A stretch of DNA of 49,098 bases from Pseudomonadota bacterium (GCA_018821985.1 JAHJKP010000001.1:1-49098); one strand, 5' to 3'. Shown: positions 17,573 through 26,918, counted from the first letter of the stretch. Numbers and translations are program-made. Notes: generated by a model not told the origin, from the letters alone.

Positions 17573-17629
17573 GTCTGGCAAATTACCAAGAAACCATAAC
17601 AAAATAGCCCGTGTTAAGCCCCATAAGCC

Positions 17630-18385
17630 ATGAATCAAGATCAACTGACCCGACTTCTCCAAGAAGTTCAGACCGGACAATGCAGCGTCGACAATGCCAT
17701 CACCAGACTTAAGCATCTGCCATCAGAGGCTATTCAGGATGCTTGCCTGGACCACCATCGCTGCCTACGCACCGGTATCCCGGAGGTTATTTACGGGGCA
17801 TCCAAGACCCCTGAACAGATCAGTGCCATTGCCGCCACCCTCCTGAAGCAATCATCTCTGCTGATGGCAACTCGAGTGGATGCTGACAAGGCAGCTGCTG
17901 TGCAGCGCTTGCTACCCCAGGTTCACTATCATCCCCAGGCCAGGATGCTGACCGCAAATGAGCTCAAACCAGCCCCGGAGAGTTCCTGCGACACCATTCT
18001 TATCATCTGCGCCGGCACCTCTGACATCCCGGTCGCAGAAGAGGCCAAGGTCACGGCAGAGACCCTGGGCCATGCAGTGCAGACCCTCTATGATGTCGGG
18101 ATCGCCGGTCTGCATCGTCTCCTGAGCCATCAGCACCTACTGCACACAGCCGCCGTCATTATTGTGGTGGCGGGAATGGAAGGAGCGCTTCCCAGTGTCA
18201 TCAGTGGCCTTACGGCCTGTCCGGTCATTGCGGTTCCAACGTCCGTGGGATACGGAACAAGTTTTGGCGGGCTTGCCGCCCTGCTTGGTATGCTCAACAG
18301 TTGTGCACCGGGACTTGGTGTGGTCAACATCGACAATGGCTTTGGCGCTGCCTGCCTTGCCGCCGCAATTAACAGAAAGACATAA
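17630..18385 (+). CDS. larB: LarB, nickel-pincer cofactor biosynthesis carboxylase
   Basis: A 251-residue protein of the LarB family, which carboxylates and hydrolyses nicotinic acid adenine dinucleotide on the way to the nickel-pincer nucleotide cofactor of lactate racemase-type enzymes. The C-terminal half is PurE-like, with CAGTSDIPVAEEA, YDVGIAGLHRLL, VVAGMEGALPSVISGL and PVIAVPTSVGYG. No larC, larE or larA is in the window, so the pathway partners must be elsewhere. RBS is weak. The unusual double stem lies upstream. Confidence 0.93.
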   Translation: MNQDQLTRLLQEVQTGQCSVDNAITRLKHLPSEAIQDACLDHHRCLRTGIPEVIYGASKTPEQISAIAATLLKQSSLLMATRVDADKAAAVQRLLPQVHYHPQARMLTANELKPAPESSCDTILIICAGTSDIPVAEEAKVTAETLGHAVQTLYDVGIAGLHRLLSHQHLLHTAAVIIVVAGMEGALPSVISGLTACPVIAVPTSVGYGTSFGGLAALLGMLNSCAPGLGVVNIDNGFGAACLAAAINRKT

Positions 18386-18517
18386 AACACAAGCAAAACT
18401 TGCAAGATTCAGGCAGTGCTGTATAATCGCCGCACTAACTGTTCAGGTTACAAACCTGCAACCTTCGAGTTCACTTCATCATCTATCATTTTCATAGACG
18501 AAATCCCCGGGACATCA

Positions 18518-21091
18518 ATGAACACATCACTCAAGCTCAAAATCGCCACTCTTCTGTCTCTCATCGTCCTTTCCATCGTCACCATTGTGCCCTCATTTTA
18601 TTCGGCAACGCCGGACTGGTGGAAAAAATATATGGCACCGGAAGGTTTACGCCTTGGTCTTGATCTGCAGGGAGGAATGCATCTGGTACTGAAGGTTGAC
18701 CTGAAAAAGGCGGAAGCAGATTCCTTGGAACTGGCCGCGACCGATCTGAAAGACAGCCTCAAAGAAAAATCGATCACCGCGGTGCGCAGCGACAGTAAAC
18801 CCGGGACCATTATCTTTACCCTCCCTAATACCGGGGCGGTGGAGACAGTCAATAACCTGATCAAAGATGACTTTCCCAATATTGATGTGCAGGTGGAGGC
18901 CAAAGAGGGTTCATTCCCCCGAATCACCCTTAATCTGAAAGATTCAGAGATCACCTTTATCCGCACCCATGCCGTTGATCAATCTCTGGAGATTATCAGA
19001 AACAGGATTGACCAGTTTGGTGTTGCCGAACCGGTGATTATCCGTCAAGGCACTGACGAGATTGTCGTCCAGCTTCCCGGGGTGAAGGACCCAAAACGGG
19101 CCATGAAGCTTCTGGGGGAAACCGCCCAACTTGAATTCAAACTGGTGGCGGACACAGCAGGCATCAACCTGCAGGAGTTGATTGATCAGGCCAAAAGCAA
19201 TGGCCAATGGGCCGATGGTCAAGATCGGAAAAAACTCAACCGGGCCCTGCAGAATCGACTGCCAGCGGACACGGAGATTTATTTCGAAAAAGATAAAGAC
19301 AAGCAGACCGGCCGGGAGATCATCCGGCCCCTACTCGTGGAAAACCAGACCCTGATGACCGGCGACATGGTCAAAAACGCCCAGGTGCGTATCGGCGGCC
19401 AGTTCAACGAGCCCTATGTCAGCATTGACCTCACCGGCCGGGGGGGAAAGATATTTGCCCATATCACCGAAAATAACGTTAACCGGCGACTGGCCATTGT
19501 ACTCGATGAAGTTATCCGCTCGGCCCCATCCATCAGGGAAAAAATCATGGGGGGATCAGCCCAGATATCCGGCAGTTTCAGCCATGAGGAAGCGGCCGAC
19601 CTGGCCATTGTCCTGAGAGTTGGCGCCCTACCGGCGCCGGTTGACATTATCCAAAACTTGACCGTAGGTGCCAGCCTTGGCGCCGACTCCATCAACAAGG
19701 GTCTGACTGCAGGTATATTCGGCTCGCTCTTGGTTATCACCTTCATGATGATTTTTTATCGCCTCTCAGGCGTCATTGCCAATGCGGCCCTGGCACTCAA
19801 TATCCTCTTTCTCTTTGCCGGACTTGCCATCCTTAATGCCACCCTGACCCTGCCGGGTATTGCCGGCATTGTCCTCTCTATCGGCATGGCCGTGGACTCA
19901 AACATCCTGATCTTCGAACGGATGCGCGAGAGTTATGATCTGGGAAAATCGGTCAGATCCAGCGTCGACAGCGGTTTCAGCCAGGCACTCTCCACCGTTG
20001 TTGACTCACAGGTGACAACATTGATCACCTCTATGGCCCTGTTTCTCTTTGGGACCGGCCCGATCAAGGGATTTGCCATCACTCTTTCCCTGGGCATCAT
20101 CTTCAACCTGTTTACCGCCCTCTACTGCTCCCGTTTCATGTTTGACGTCCTCCGCTCCTTCAATCTTCTGAAAAAACTAAGCTTCCTTCGCTTTACCAGA
20201 AAGCCCAACCTCGATTATATGAAGTTACGCCACATCACCTATGCTATTTCAGCAGTCCTCGTCGGTATTGGCCTCATCGCCTCCATCCAGATTGCCAGGG
20301 GCAAGGCCAATATGGGAGTTGATTTTTCCGGCGGCACCCTGTTGCAATATAAGGCAACTCAGGCCTTTACCATGAGCGAGGTTCGTCAGGCCTTTAACAA
20401 ACACAAAATGGAGGGACTTGATCTGCAGGAGGTGGAAAATGAACACAGCCTGATTGTCAAGATCAAGAAATCAGAAGAGATCATTGGCAATCTCAGTGAA
20501 CAGATCAGCTCCATTCTGGCCACAGAGTTTAGCGACAAACACTTTACCCTGGAGAGTCAGTCCGAGATCGGCTCTTCCGTGAGTTCTGTCCTGCGGGACA
20601 AGGCCAGTATGGCCATCCTGATCTCCCTGATCGGTGTAATTATCTATCTGGCCCTGCGTTTTGATATCCGTTTTGGAGTGGCGGCCGCCATTGCCACCCT
20701 TCATGATGTCTTTATCATTATCGGACTCTGCTGGGTGATGGATATTGAGATAACCCTGCTCATTGTTACGGCCCTGCTTACCCTTGGCGGCTACTCCCTC
20801 AACGACTCGGTTGTGGTCTTTGACCGTATCCGGGAAAATATGGCCAAGGACAGAACACACACCCTCATCAGCCAGATCAACGACAGTGTCAATCAAGTTG
20901 TAGGAAGAACGATTGTCACCGGACTCACCACCTGTATGACCTTATTTGCCCTGCTGCTCCTCGGCGGATCTGTGATCCATGACTTTGCCTTTGTTCTCTT
21001 GGCCGGTATCATCGTGGGGACCTTTTCCTCCGTATTCGTGGCCAGTCCCGTGCTGTTACTCTGGCCTGAAAAACGGGAACAACCCCAATGA
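18518..21091 (+). CDS. secDF: fused protein-export membrane protein SecDF
   Basis: A single 857-residue chain carries both SecD (residues 1 to about 540) and SecF (about 560-857). They use the proton gradient to help pull proteins through SecYEG. The SecD part has LGLDLQGGMHLVLKV near the N-terminus, a P1 periplasmic domain, and GIVLSIGMAVDSNILIFERMRE. The SecF part has GVDFSGGTLLQYKA and GGYSLNDSVVVFDRIREN. The frame is open from 18416, but the ATG at 18518 begins the first transmembrane segment. No yajC precedes it. It overlaps the next gene by ATGA. Confidence 0.95.
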   Translation: MNTSLKLKIATLLSLIVLSIVTIVPSFYSATPDWWKKYMAPEGLRLGLDLQGGMHLVLKVDLKKAEADSLELAATDLKDSLKEKSITAVRSDSKPGTIIFTLPNTGAVETVNNLIKDDFPNIDVQVEAKEGSFPRITLNLKDSEITFIRTHAVDQSLEIIRNRIDQFGVAEPVIIRQGTDEIVVQLPGVKDPKRAMKLLGETAQLEFKLVADTAGINLQELIDQAKSNGQWADGQDRKKLNRALQNRLPADTEIYFEKDKDKQTGREIIRPLLVENQTLMTGDMVKNAQVRIGGQFNEPYVSIDLTGRGGKIFAHITENNVNRRLAIVLDEVIRSAPSIREKIMGGSAQISGSFSHEEAADLAIVLRVGALPAPVDIIQNLTVGASLGADSINKGLTAGIFGSLLVITFMMIFYRLSGVIANAALALNILFLFAGLAILNATLTLPGIAGIVLSIGMAVDSNILIFERMRESYDLGKSVRSSVDSGFSQALSTVVDSQVTTLITSMALFLFGTGPIKGFAITLSLGIIFNLFTALYCSRFMFDVLRSFNLLKKLSFLRFTRKPNLDYMKLRHITYAISAVLVGIGLIASIQIARGKANMGVDFSGGTLLQYKATQAFTMSEVRQAFNKHKMEGLDLQEVENEHSLIVKIKKSEEIIGNLSEQISSILATEFSDKHFTLESQSEIGSSVSSVLRDKASMAILISLIGVIIYLALRFDIRFGVAAAIATLHDVFIIIGLCWVMDIEITLLIVTALLTLGGYSLNDSVVVFDRIRENMAKDRTHTLISQINDSVNQVVGRTIVTGLTTCMTLFALLLLGGSVIHDFAFVLLAGIIVGTFSSVFVASPVLLLWPEKREQPQ

Positions 21092-21822
21092 ACCAGCCCC
21101 TGCTCCCCAGAAATGTCACAAGGATAGAAAAAGGGGAAACATTCCATTTCTCCTGCCATCCATCTGTCGGCTGTTTTACCGACTGCTGCCGCCAGCTGGA
21201 ACTGGCTCTGACTCCTTACGATGTCCTGCGCCTGAAAAAAGGTTGCGGCCTGCACTCTGAGGAATTTCTCGACCGCTATGTGATCATGGAGCAGGAAGAT
21301 CACGAAACCTTCCCCCGCTTTTATCTCACCATGGTGGACGATGGCCGGGCGAGCTGTGTCTTTGTCTCAGATATCGGCTGCACCCAGTACCAGGATCGCC
21401 CTGGAGCCTGCCGGGCCTATCCCATGGGCAGGGCATCCATTCGTCAAACTGACAACAGCATGGATGTGTTCTTCGTTCTTCTGCGAGAAAGCCATTGCCA
21501 TGGATTCAAGGAGCAACAAGAGCACAACGCACTCACCTACAGCACAGAGCAGGAACTTCCGACCTACAACCGCTTTAATGATGCAGTGGCAACCCTCCTG
21601 CAACATGAGCAGATACGACAGGGAAAACAGCTTTCTGAACAACAGAGAGAACAATTTATCCTGGCCCTCTATAATCTTGACCAATTCCGGCTCCTGCTTC
21701 TGGCGGGAGAGCTTCCACAAACAAACCCATTAGATGATACCAGCAGAGAACGTCTGGCCGATGACGAGGCCCTGCTTCTCTACGCTATTGACTGGCTACA
21801 GAAGATATTGTTTAAGAACTGA
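21088..21822 (+). CDS. YkgJ-family cysteine-cluster protein
   Basis: A 244-residue protein with the CxCxxCC-like cluster of the YkgJ/UPF0153 family. Cysteines 23, 29, 33 and 34 are in FSCHPSVGCFTDCCRQ, and a second group appears in GCTQYQDRPGACRAYPMG. These cysteines probably bind zinc or an Fe-S centre. The family has no firm function. Its ATG overlaps the secDF stop (ATGA), so it is co-translated. The region after about residue 150 is helical and not conserved. Confidence 0.85.
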   Translation: MNQPLLPRNVTRIEKGETFHFSCHPSVGCFTDCCRQLELALTPYDVLRLKKGCGLHSEEFLDRYVIMEQEDHETFPRFYLTMVDDGRASCVFVSDIGCTQYQDRPGACRAYPMGRASIRQTDNSMDVFFVLLRESHCHGFKEQQEHNALTYSTEQELPTYNRFNDAVATLLQHEQIRQGKQLSEQQREQFILALYNLDQFRLLLLAGELPQTNPLDDTSRERLADDEALLLYAIDWLQKILFKN

Positions 21823-21906
21823 GATCACGGCACAATAAGCAACCTGCCAGAATAGGGCCTCAAGATTTCCTCAGTCTGACTGATTTTTATTATACCTCGA
21901 TAAACT

Positions 21907-22536
21907 ATGCTCAAACTCATTATCTTCGACTGTGACGGGGTCATGTTTGACTCCAAATTTGCCAACCAGCAATATTACAATCAACTGCTTGCCCGTTTCA
22001 ATCGACCGGCAATGAGCACGGAGGAGCTTGAGCATGTCCATATCCACAATGTGACGGACTCCATCCGGCACATCTTCCGCCATTATCGCGACCAGGATCT
22101 GGCAGAAGTGAATGCCTATCGAATGAGCCTTGACTATACACCCTTTCTCAACCACATGCGGATGGAACCGGATCTTATTGAATTTCTTGAAAGGACCAAA
22201 ACTCGTTACAAGCTGGCTATCTCCACCAACCGCACCAACACTATGGTGCCAATCCTGCAGCTCTTTCAACTGGAGAGCTACTTTGAAAAGGTAATGACCG
22301 CAGATAATGCGCGTCGCCCCAAACCAGCGCCGGATGCCTTACTGGAAATCCTTGATTATTTTGACTACCAGACGGATGAAGCCATTTACATTGGTGACTC
22401 CATCATTGATCGAGAGCATAGCGCCAACTGCGGTATGCGTTTGATTGGATTCAGAAATCCAGCCCTAGCTGCCGAATATCACGTGACCAGTTTCATGGAG
22501 ATTCTGCGACTCCCCCCTTTTCTTGAATCGCTCTGA
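21907..22536 (+). CDS. HAD-superfamily phosphatase
   Basis: A 209-residue HAD hydrolase with all four motifs: the nucleophile and acid Asp8/Asp10 in FDCDGVMFDS, the Thr in motif II (AISTNRT), Lys in RRPKPAPDALLEI, and the acidic pair in YIGDSIIDREHSANCG. It resembles phosphoglycolate phosphatase/beta-phosphoglucomutase-type members with a helical cap between residues 15 and 85. Substrate not known. It is 84 bases after the YkgJ-like gene. Confidence 0.88.
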   Translation: MLKLIIFDCDGVMFDSKFANQQYYNQLLARFNRPAMSTEELEHVHIHNVTDSIRHIFRHYRDQDLAEVNAYRMSLDYTPFLNHMRMEPDLIEFLERTKTRYKLAISTNRTNTMVPILQLFQLESYFEKVMTADNARRPKPAPDALLEILDYFDYQTDEAIYIGDSIIDREHSANCGMRLIGFRNPALAAEYHVTSFMEILRLPPFLESL

Positions 22537-22585
22537 TTCCAGCCGAGCCCTATCTGAATATTTAAGAATTATTTACAAGTCTCAC

Positions 22586-23644
22586 CTACCTTCCCTCCTG
22601 CGCATCATCCACCCGCTTAACCCCCTCCATAAGAAGTCTCATAAAATCACCAACTTCTGCAGCTTTCATCTCCTGCGGAGAGAGTCCAAGGGTAAACCTA
22701 TAGGTTCCTTCATGTTCAGCCAGCATGGCGAAGATCGCCTCTTCATTCTCTCGTCCCTGATAATGGGCATTAATGATACAACCTTCCCTAAAGGAAACCT
22801 TTCCAGGCCCGCGAGGAAGGTTCAGGGCAAGAACACCTGTTTTACTGTTCATATGAAAAATCTGAAACAATTCTGCTGGGGCCATATCGTGCAATTTACC
22901 CTGCATACAGGAAGCAAAATCTTCAGCCCTGGCCCGGTTCACCCGAGTCAGGCGCTGCGCCAATAAACGGGCCATAAAAATCTGAACAGCAGGCAGCTTA
23001 TCAAGAAGAAGATTGAAATCATCACTGGAAACAGCAAGCACCTCTGTATCACATAATGCCCTGACCGAGGCCCCAGCCACATCCCCTCCCAGATAACTCA
23101 TCTCCCCACAGATCTCACCAGCCCCCAAAGTCGTGATCACAACGGGTCCATCAATCACAAGCGCTTGTCCTGAAAGGATAAGGTAAAGAGAGGATGTCGG
23201 TTCCCCTTTATGGATCAGAAGAGTCCCTTCATGAACAAGCTCCAGTTGACACCGTCCAATAAAATTCTTTAATTCATCATCAGGGATTATCTGAATCAAG
23301 GGAAACGACTGAATCCTCGCCAGAAGTTCCTGTTCCCTTGCCCCCAGGACAGGAACTGTTCCTGTTGCCATATTTTCTGGAATTGATACCGGGATAAATT
23401 TAATCAGGCCAGTACAGCCACTACAACTGAATATCTGTTTTTCAGCCACCAGATGATCACTCTTTGCCGCAAGAAGCTTGAACAACAACTGGGTCATTTC
23501 CCGGACCAAAATCAAACAGGTTGCTTTATTCCCCGGACAGGAAAGTGCCTTGTCCGACAGAACCAGCTGCTCACCAACCTTATATAATGGACAATGGTTG
23601 TCTTCAATAATTTCAAAAAAGACCTGAAAAGATTTCATACCCAA
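22586..23644 (-). CDS. cyclic nucleotide-binding/DUF4388 regulatory protein
   Basis: A 352-residue soluble protein in three parts. Residues 1-70 form a small domain (FEIIEDNHCPLYKVGEQL) with paired cysteines, and a C-x-x-C (SCSGCTG) follows at about 73. Residues 105-225 are a cyclic-nucleotide-binding domain with LLIHKGEPTSSLYLILSGQA and GEICGEMSYLGG. Residues 245-330 are DUF4388 (MQGKLHDMAPAELFQIFHMNSKTGVLAL), found in many two-component and gliding-motility regulators. There is no DNA-binding helix-turn-helix. It may link a nucleotide or redox signal to protein interaction; the function is unknown. Confidence 0.82.
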   Translation of the reverse strand: MGMKSFQVFFEIIEDNHCPLYKVGEQLVLSDKALSCPGNKATCLILVREMTQLLFKLLAAKSDHLVAEKQIFSCSGCTGLIKFIPVSIPENMATGTVPVLGAREQELLARIQSFPLIQIIPDDELKNFIGRCQLELVHEGTLLIHKGEPTSSLYLILSGQALVIDGPVVITTLGAGEICGEMSYLGGDVAGASVRALCDTEVLAVSSDDFNLLLDKLPAVQIFMARLLAQRLTRVNRARAEDFASCMQGKLHDMAPAELFQIFHMNSKTGVLALNLPRGPGKVSFREGCIINAHYQGRENEEAIFAMLAEHEGTYRFTLGLSPQEMKAAEVGDFMRLLMEGVKRVDDAQEGR

Positions 23645-24144
23645 CTTCAGTTAAGGATTGAGATTTATTTTTATGCAAAGCCGATTCTCTTTTACAACTC
23701 TTCTATCAATATCCCCTCGTTACACTTCCTGCAAAGATTTTTTTCCAGAAAATATCTACCCATTTCTGTATTCACTAAAAAATTCATTTAAAAGAGAGCC
23801 ACAAACAAGAACTTATATTTCTCTTACAAGAAATAAATAAATTCCTCTTCTTCGAAAAACCTGATACATTTATACTAATATTTTCGTCAACTGTCTGAAC
23901 TTATCGAACTAATTATGAAATCATACGCATCTGGAACCATTACAAAAGACCAATTCTATTCCTGACTATTTTATTCCGATTTTTTATGCCGTTTTACCAC
24001 CCAGATGAACATAACTTTGAGACAAAGGTTTAGAGTTTGGCATCACATCTAACTGGATACGATAAAAGACTCATTTCTCAAGTGTCATCCTCAAATAAAA
24101 GTAAAAGACACTATCATTCAACTTAAGCCGCCAAGTGAACCTTC
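23645..24144. other. long AT-rich intergenic region before the E2-like gene
   Basis: 500 bases with no supported gene; the short frames here are A/T-rich and lack RBS. It must contain the promoters for two divergent genes. A small gtgtc/gacac repeat lies at about 24080-24110. I cannot pick a clear -10/-35 pair. Confidence 0.45.
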
Positions 24145-26874
24145 ATGACCATCCTTTCTGAACAGCTGGAAGTCATTTTTCAGGAAATCAAAGTCAGATT
24201 TTCCCAGCATCAACAGATTCAAGTAACACCTATTGCTGGTACTCCACCTGAACAGTATCGTATCACCTATCATTTACAAGGCCTCTGTAAAGAAGATGAA
24301 GGAGAGGTCCGAGAATGTACTGACCATGTAGTCATTCTCACCCTTCCTTTTGGATTCCCCCACTTTCCACCAAACTGTAAGCCAGAAAGCCCTGTTTTCC
24401 ACCCTGACTTTGATCAGGCGGCCATCTGCATAGGAGACTTCTGGGAAAACAACCAATCTCTTTCCGAGCTGATCATCCATATTGGCCGCATGCTTTGCGG
24501 CGAGATCTACTCAACCAATAATGCCTTCAATGAAAAAGCCGCAATCTGGTACCAGGAGAATAAAAACAGACTGCCCTTGGACACCATCCATCAACTCTCA
24601 ACGTCCACACCACTGTTAGCTCCAGAGGAGCAGAAAGCAGCAGCCCCTGAAACGCCGCTGACAATGGATCTTGTTGATGATATCCTTTTTCCAAGCAATG
24701 AGATAGAAGAGATTGACGAAGTTGTAATACTCGAACAAGGAGAAAACTCCTTTCCTCAAATCGCGGCAGAAAGACCTCTGCATCCTCACCTGTCCCTGGA
24801 GCCCTCTTCCGAGACCCCACAAGACCCCGAGCCCGAGCCTGATGTGGATAGGCAGATGCAGCGCAACCTCAATGAAGCGCATCAAAAACACCAAGAAGGA
24901 GAGGCCCTTGAGCACCAGGGAAATCCGGCGAAGGCCCTTAAGCGATATAAAGAAGTAAAGAATTTAGTCCCGGATTTTCCTGAGATAGATAAAGATATCG
25001 ATCGGGCACAATATTCTCTGGAGATGCTTGGCGACTGGGCAGTAGAAGACGTTAGCGAAAAAGATACCGGTAATAACAAGAAAAAAACTGCCTCAAAACA
25101 CAATGAAAAACCGGTTGCTCCCACCAAAAAAAAGAGCGCCTCAGTCCAGCAACCAGAGATAAAACAGGGCAGCTCCCGTTGGCCAATCATTGTCGGCTGT
25201 GGCTGTATAGGCTTTCTGCTCATCTTGAGCTTCAGTTACCTATTTTTGAGTACTCAATTAGAACATGCACAAAGCATGTCCAGAGAGTGCCAACAGCTTC
25301 AGGAGGCAAAACAAATCCCTGAGGCCGAACAAAAATGTACCGATGCCCTAGAGTTGACCTCAAAAATTCTTTTCATCAAGCAAGAGGAGAAAAAACTTGT
25401 CATTGAAGAGATCAAGCAAGTCCAGGACTCAATAAACAGAGGCAAAGAACGTGCGCTCAGCAGAGAAGACAGCAGCTTGCCAGAATGGCAGCAATCCATG
25501 AAGTTTGCTGATCAGCATCTGGCTGATAGAAAATGGCAAGAGGCCTTAGCAGGGTATACTCGCACATTGCAACTTGCTTCCGCAATACCAACGATCGATC
25601 AAAGTATCCTTGATCAGATCCGTAGAAACATAATAAGCGCCGAATTCAACATTGCTTTACAGGCAGGTGAGCAGGCATTGGCTCGGACAGAATGGGATTC
25701 TGCACAAAAATACTTTGATAAGGCCCTGGATCTTGCCAGGAAAAATCCACAGATTCCATCTACAAACATCTCAAGGATTCAATCACTCACCGGCCAGGTC
25801 GAATTTAACAAATTAATGGCCTCAGGTGATGAATATTTTTCTCAAGAAAACTGGACGAATGCCCTAACTGCTTTTGAACAAGCCCAAAAGATAGAACAGA
25901 AGTTCTCTTTTTCTGATGCCGAGACCCTCACCTCTCTCCAGGAGATTATCGTCCGAACCAAGGTATTCAACTCGCTGGAGCAGGGGAAAAAAGCCTTTGC
26001 CGATGCCCAATGGGATCAAGCGATCAGTTTATACGAACAGGCTATTCAACTCCTTGAAGAAAACAGTGAACTTCTGCGTCGCGACAATCCCCAACAAAGC
26101 CAGCAAAAGATTTCACGACTCATGCTTCATGCCGCCGTTATCAGAGACCAGCAGAGCGTTGCCAACCACTTGAAAAACAAAGAGTTTACCCAGGCAATCA
26201 GCAAGTTGCAGGCGATCATCAAAACAACAAGCATGAGCTCTTTCGCCAGCGAAGAGGAGTTCCAGACAATTATCAAAGAGACTGAACTTTCTATCATTCA
26301 GGCGCAGGAAGATTTGCTGAAGAGCCAACATATCTCATATCTGACGAACAATTATCAAAAGCTCTTCACCCAGAACAACCCCGCCCTGAACGCTGAGAAT
26401 TTATCAAGTCCTCGCGTCACGTTTCTTAAAAAAATAGGCCACAAAATGCTCTACAGAATCCAGTGCTCTGAGCAGGGAAATAGTCGGCCGGTGCTCCTGC
26501 AGACAAGTTATATCTACGACCCAGCCACCAAACAATGGCGTTTTTTCAGCAATGAAAACTCCGCCAATGAGCAGAACACAATAAACGCAGGGCAGAAAAT
26601 ACTCTCCTCAGCATACCAGGCCCAGGAAGATCGTTTGATATCAGAACAGATATTGTATCTGACCGACAATTTCCAGACCCTTTTCATCCAGGACAATCCA
26701 TCCCTGCTCCCTGAAAGTTTATCCAGACCTCAGGCAATCTTTCTTAAGAAAATAGGTGGGAAGATGTTATTTATGCTCCAGTGTTTTGATCAAGGATCCG
26801 GAGACTCAACGCTCCTGAAAGTCAGCTATCTCTATGATCCGGCAAAGAATCAGTTGGAACCATATAATAAATAA
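24145..26874 (+). CDS. E2 ubiquitin-conjugating-like, TPR membrane protein
   Basis: A 909-residue protein of no named family that I know. Residues 1-145 resemble a ubiquitin-conjugating E2 fold. LTLPFGFPHFPP fits the E2 strand and PxxPP turn. FHPDFDQAAICIGDFW fits the HPN ... ICLD motif, making Cys95 the candidate catalytic residue, with HPD in place of HPN. SLSELIIHIGRML then NAFNEKAAIWYQENK fits the E2 C-terminal helices. A TPR-like unit (about 247-280), a Lys-rich linker and one transmembrane helix (about 346-369) follow. Beyond it lie four TPR-like units with Trp464, 517, 570 and 623, exactly 53 apart, and a C-terminal module present twice (about 719-800 and 825-907). The positive-inside rule suggests a cytoplasmic E2 and a periplasmic tail. 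Single gene, weak RBS, no E1 or ubiquitin-like partner nearby. Confidence 0.75.
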   Translation: MTILSEQLEVIFQEIKVRFSQHQQIQVTPIAGTPPEQYRITYHLQGLCKEDEGEVRECTDHVVILTLPFGFPHFPPNCKPESPVFHPDFDQAAICIGDFWENNQSLSELIIHIGRMLCGEIYSTNNAFNEKAAIWYQENKNRLPLDTIHQLSTSTPLLAPEEQKAAAPETPLTMDLVDDILFPSNEIEEIDEVVILEQGENSFPQIAAERPLHPHLSLEPSSETPQDPEPEPDVDRQMQRNLNEAHQKHQEGEALEHQGNPAKALKRYKEVKNLVPDFPEIDKDIDRAQYSLEMLGDWAVEDVSEKDTGNNKKKTASKHNEKPVAPTKKKSASVQQPEIKQGSSRWPIIVGCGCIGFLLILSFSYLFLSTQLEHAQSMSRECQQLQEAKQIPEAEQKCTDALELTSKILFIKQEEKKLVIEEIKQVQDSINRGKERALSREDSSLPEWQQSMKFADQHLADRKWQEALAGYTRTLQLASAIPTIDQSILDQIRRNIISAEFNIALQAGEQALARTEWDSAQKYFDKALDLARKNPQIPSTNISRIQSLTGQVEFNKLMASGDEYFSQENWTNALTAFEQAQKIEQKFSFSDAETLTSLQEIIVRTKVFNSLEQGKKAFADAQWDQAISLYEQAIQLLEENSELLRRDNPQQSQQKISRLMLHAAVIRDQQSVANHLKNKEFTQAISKLQAIIKTTSMSSFASEEEFQTIIKETELSIIQAQEDLLKSQHISYLTNNYQKLFTQNNPALNAENLSSPRVTFLKKIGHKMLYRIQCSEQGNSRPVLLQTSYIYDPATKQWRFFSNENSANEQNTINAGQKILSSAYQAQEDRLISEQILYLTDNFQTLFIQDNPSLLPESLSRPQAIFLKKIGGKMLFMLQCFDQGSGDSTLLKVSYLYDPAKNQLEPYNK
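26302..26868 (+). repeat. tandem duplicated C-terminal module in the E2-like gene
   Basis: Two copies of one module begin at about bases 26302 and 26620 (period 106 residues). Shared marks are QAQED, YLTxNxQxLF, NP, LSxP, FLKKIGxKML, QC and YDPA. Divergence between copies is large, so the duplication is old. Confidence 0.8.
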
Positions 26875-26918
26875 GAGAACAAGATATTCATCCCTGCCGC
26901 CCCCCTGGGTTTTCCTGA

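Larger units (their letters stand above)
17305..17629. other. intergenic region with two hairpins, upstream of larB
   Basis: A 325-base interval between a minus-strand kinase gene and larB. The part nearest larB holds the two inverted repeats listed separately. No ORF of note. Confidence 0.5.
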
